Position numbers and translations under genes: made by a program
Notes under the pieces: model-generated
Seen by the model: only the letters and a program-made list of their open reading frames with translations
Told to the model about the DNA's origin: nothing
Database searches by the model: none
Part shown: positions 61,671-64,000 of the stretch, piece after piece
How positions within the stretch are numbered: the stretch's first letter is position 1
Layout of the letters: each line of letters begins with the position of its first letter
NCBI GenBank assembly: GCA_036674765.1
Contig: JARVKI010000060.1
Span: forward strand, 208,859-272,858
Length of the DNA: 64,000 nucleotides
Reading direction: 5' to 3'
DNA from: Seiridium cupressi
Taxonomy: Eukaryota; Ascomycota; Sordariomycetes; Amphisphaeriales; Sporocadaceae

Positions 61671-63925
61671 ACCATGTATAGCTTTTTGCAAAGCGATCAA
61701 GAATGACCGCCTTCTGGCCCTATTTGTTGAAATATATTGTGAGTCTTGCTAAAGGCTCGGTCCGACAGTTGCGACGGCACGTCTTGCCGCATGGTTCGGG
61801 ACAAGCGGTGCTTGCATCAGCAGCTAGATTTCAACGGCAACGTTTGCATTGCGTGCATACTGCAGATACTATGGTAAGGCTTTGTACGGAGTTGCATCAA
61901 CGTCTCGGACGCGTTGTTTTACCCAAGGCCCCGAGGGGCACGGCCGAACTGATGCCTGAGAATAGAGATTGTGCCGGCTTTGCAGGTAGCACTGATGTGT
62001 GCTCAGATGACAGCATCACGGGCTGCGATCAATTACTCCTTTTGCAAGATGGCTGTGTGATGAATACATGTACAGGAAGATCGAATGTTGTAGACAGAGA
62101 CATCTTTCCTTTCCACGATGATTTGGAATGGAAATATGATGCAGATGAGCAATTTTATCTTCTGGTTCGGCTTCTGTACCGGAGACAATCCCTGTCTGTA
62201 GCCCTGTCTATATGCTGGAAGGATCCTTGTGGACGAGCGAAAGGGTGACTTCCGTGATGCAATGCGCATCGCACGGCCCCAGCCACTCGGGCGACGACAT
62301 TCTACCTGCAAAACATTTGATTATCACAGTGACACAGAGGCTAACTTACATGGGGACGCCGAAGGATGGAATGGGATATGTGTTAAGCGATCCTCCCCAT
62401 CGATGCGCGGGGCGAACAGTACCTGTGTCGCACTGCATAAGATTATGCATTCAGATTTATAGTCCGCAACGTCATGCGCCCAGAGAGGTGGGTGGCCTCG
62501 TACTACTCTGTTTACCGGCTCTCGGGTGTGCCAGCCTGACTGAAACATGGTTCTGAGCCTACCAATCATGTATTCCATCATGACAAATGATGCTCAGAGG
62601 CTTCTGTAAGGGATTGGCACCCACCGCTGTACCATTTTTTGGGGCTATAGATTTGTGGGTTATTACCGAGGCATGTGTTTATTACCGCCAGAATCTCGCG
62701 AGCATGAGAGTCGAAGTAGGCCATGATGGCCAGAGAGCTTAGAGTGAACAGAATTATTTACGGTCAAGCTGTGAGTGAAAGCGACCCCGACAGTTGTCGC
62801 TGTATATCTCTATCACAGCCAACATCCTGGGACGGATAGGATATATGCCGACACAGTGGCCCAGCCAGCTTGGCCATACGTACCCTTCGGAGCCGATATG
62901 TGGTATAGGAAAGACGGTTTCGGGATACTGTCACATTGGGGGCGCTGAGGTCCATATTTCACGCAGTGCCAAGCTCTTGGAGATGGGTGACAGCGGGAAG
63001 AACGTGGTAATATCGAGGCCGAGAACGACCCGTTTGAAGTACAGTCGGTCATCGGCTGCCTTTTGTATCTCCCCTTGCTCACGGCTCCCGGCCGGAATAG
63101 GACTCTCGAATTATCCGAGTCCGGTCACCTTCCGTGTTCCTCAATGTGATGAAGGGCCATTCGATGGTCCACCGGGACTAGTCACCGGAATTGTATCAAA
63201 AGCCCGGCTCGGCCAGGTCCAAGACGGTTCGGCAGATTACTATGCCTCGAAACCGGAGAGGTCTGATGTTGGATCGTGTTCATCTGTACGAGGACTCCAT
63301 GCGCGCTGGTGTCCTAATCCAGCAGAGCATGGGTTTTCCGCCAATCACTTGGCTGCTGCTTTTCCCCCCATTCATCTAAAACTAGAAGAGTGCCTATTTC
63401 CCGTTGAGCACGAGCCGTCCAGCTGAAGTCGACGCCAGAATGTGATAACTGACAGCCGTGGAGTAGTCAGCCCACGTTTGTGCAAAAGTTGTTGCGTGGA
63501 CGTATACTCGGCATGGGTGGTCTGAGGTAGGACGGCATCCGGCCTGAGCCGTGTGTTTCCTCGATTGCATCGATTGTGGCGTCTGCGCTTGACCCAGACC
63601 TGTTCGCCGCGTGCAGAAAGCGCTCAAGCGAGAGTGTGTTTTGGATGCTGTTTCCAGCCCTTCTCCTGCATGCGTGTCTCAGTGCCAATACACTGTCCAA
63701 AGGGTCCCAACTGGCTGGGATTGGATGGGTCCTTTGCGGGGGCCACTGAAAAGTACACCGCATGCGCGTTGGCAAGCCGGCCGGCATGTTCCTTGGTCGT
63801 GGTTATAAACCCAATCGAACCACATGCCTACCGGATACTCGCCGAATTTTACTTGTTTTAGGGACCCAGCTCGCGAGTACCAAGACATTATGGGCTGCAT
63901 TCTGCTATAGCCATGTGCTCTCAGC
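61671..63925. other. no gene recognised
   Basis: This 2.25-kb end region has open frames up to 210 codons (62794-63426, +), but their translations are rich in Pro, Ser and Arg, have many Cys and no domain, and cannot be joined to another exon. An imperfect palindrome GGCCATGATGGCC lies near 62719. I see no telomeric TTAGGG repeats before the poly-G tail. Confidence 0.4.
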
Positions 63926-63934
63926 GGGGGGGGG

Positions 63935-64000
<66 letters not shown>
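63926..64000. repeat. poly-G tail, probable artefact
   Basis: From 63926 to the window end every base is G except one C at 63935. A G homopolymer of over 60 bases is biologically rare. It is typical of two-colour sequencing no-signal calls or an assembler extension at a contig edge. Treat the last 75 bases as unreliable. Confidence 0.85.

Noticed and set aside
62794..63426. 210-codon frame near the right end
   Set aside because: Composition is Ser/Pro/Gly/Arg-rich with no hydrophobic core or motif; it cannot be joined to neighbours.

Overview
The window is nuclear DNA of a filamentous ascomycete, most likely a Sordariomycete (Hypocreales-like; this is inference from gene style, not a database match). 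The evidence is short GT-AG introns of about 49-140 nt with CTAAC/CTGAC-type branch points, compact coding exons of about 50% GC, wide AT-richer intergenic stretches, and fungus-specific protein families (DUF6604, Pyp-type phosphatase, Vnx1-type exchanger, YAG7-like RGG protein). Seventeen protein genes could be supported. Most were rebuilt across introns by joining reading frames at GT/AG sites and checking that phase and summed length agree.

Layout. 0.1-1.8 kb: TDT/Mae1-type anion transporter (+). 2.2-5.1 kb: DUF6604 protein (-). 7.7-9.6 kb: Na+/H+ exchanger (+). 10.1-12.2 kb: orphan multi-pass membrane protein (-). 14.4-16.8 kb: MRE11 (-). 17.6-20.7 kb: TCP11-family protein (-). 20.7-26.4 kb: gene-poor. 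26.4-29.4 kb: rhodanese + tyrosine phosphatase (+). 30.9-32.1 kb: proteasome ATPase RPT6 (-). 33.5-37.1 kb: Vnx1-type vacuolar exchanger (+). 37.1-40.0 kb: gene-poor with one promoter-like patch. 40.0-40.8 kb: NMNAT-like nucleotidyltransferase (-). 41.4-42.5 kb: APC10/DOC1 (-). 43.8 kb: tRNA-like element (-). 44.0-47.3 kb: M1 aminopeptidase (+). 48.3-49.9 kb: YAG7-like RGG protein (-). 50.9-51.3 kb: CENP-W histone-fold protein (-). 52.9-57.8 kb: KDM4-type histone demethylase (+). 59.2-61.7 kb: PRP43 helicase (+). 61.7-63.9 kb: no gene seen. 63.9-64.0 kb: poly-G tail, probably an assembly or sequencing artefact at a contig end.

This is a housekeeping-type segment: genome maintenance (MRE11, CENP-W, APC10, KDM4), protein turnover (RPT6, aminopeptidase), RNA processing (PRP43) and ion transport (three transporters). 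No secondary-metabolite cluster, transposon, CRISPR array or viral gene was seen, and no new multi-gene system is claimed. The more unusual items are an 8-nt microexon, a GC-AG intron, two stop-free in-frame introns that mislead ORF-based annotation, a 78-residue four-exon CENP-W gene invisible as an ORF, a possible mitochondrial leader on the aminopeptidase, a tRNA-Thr-like relic, and a promoter-like patch in a gene desert.
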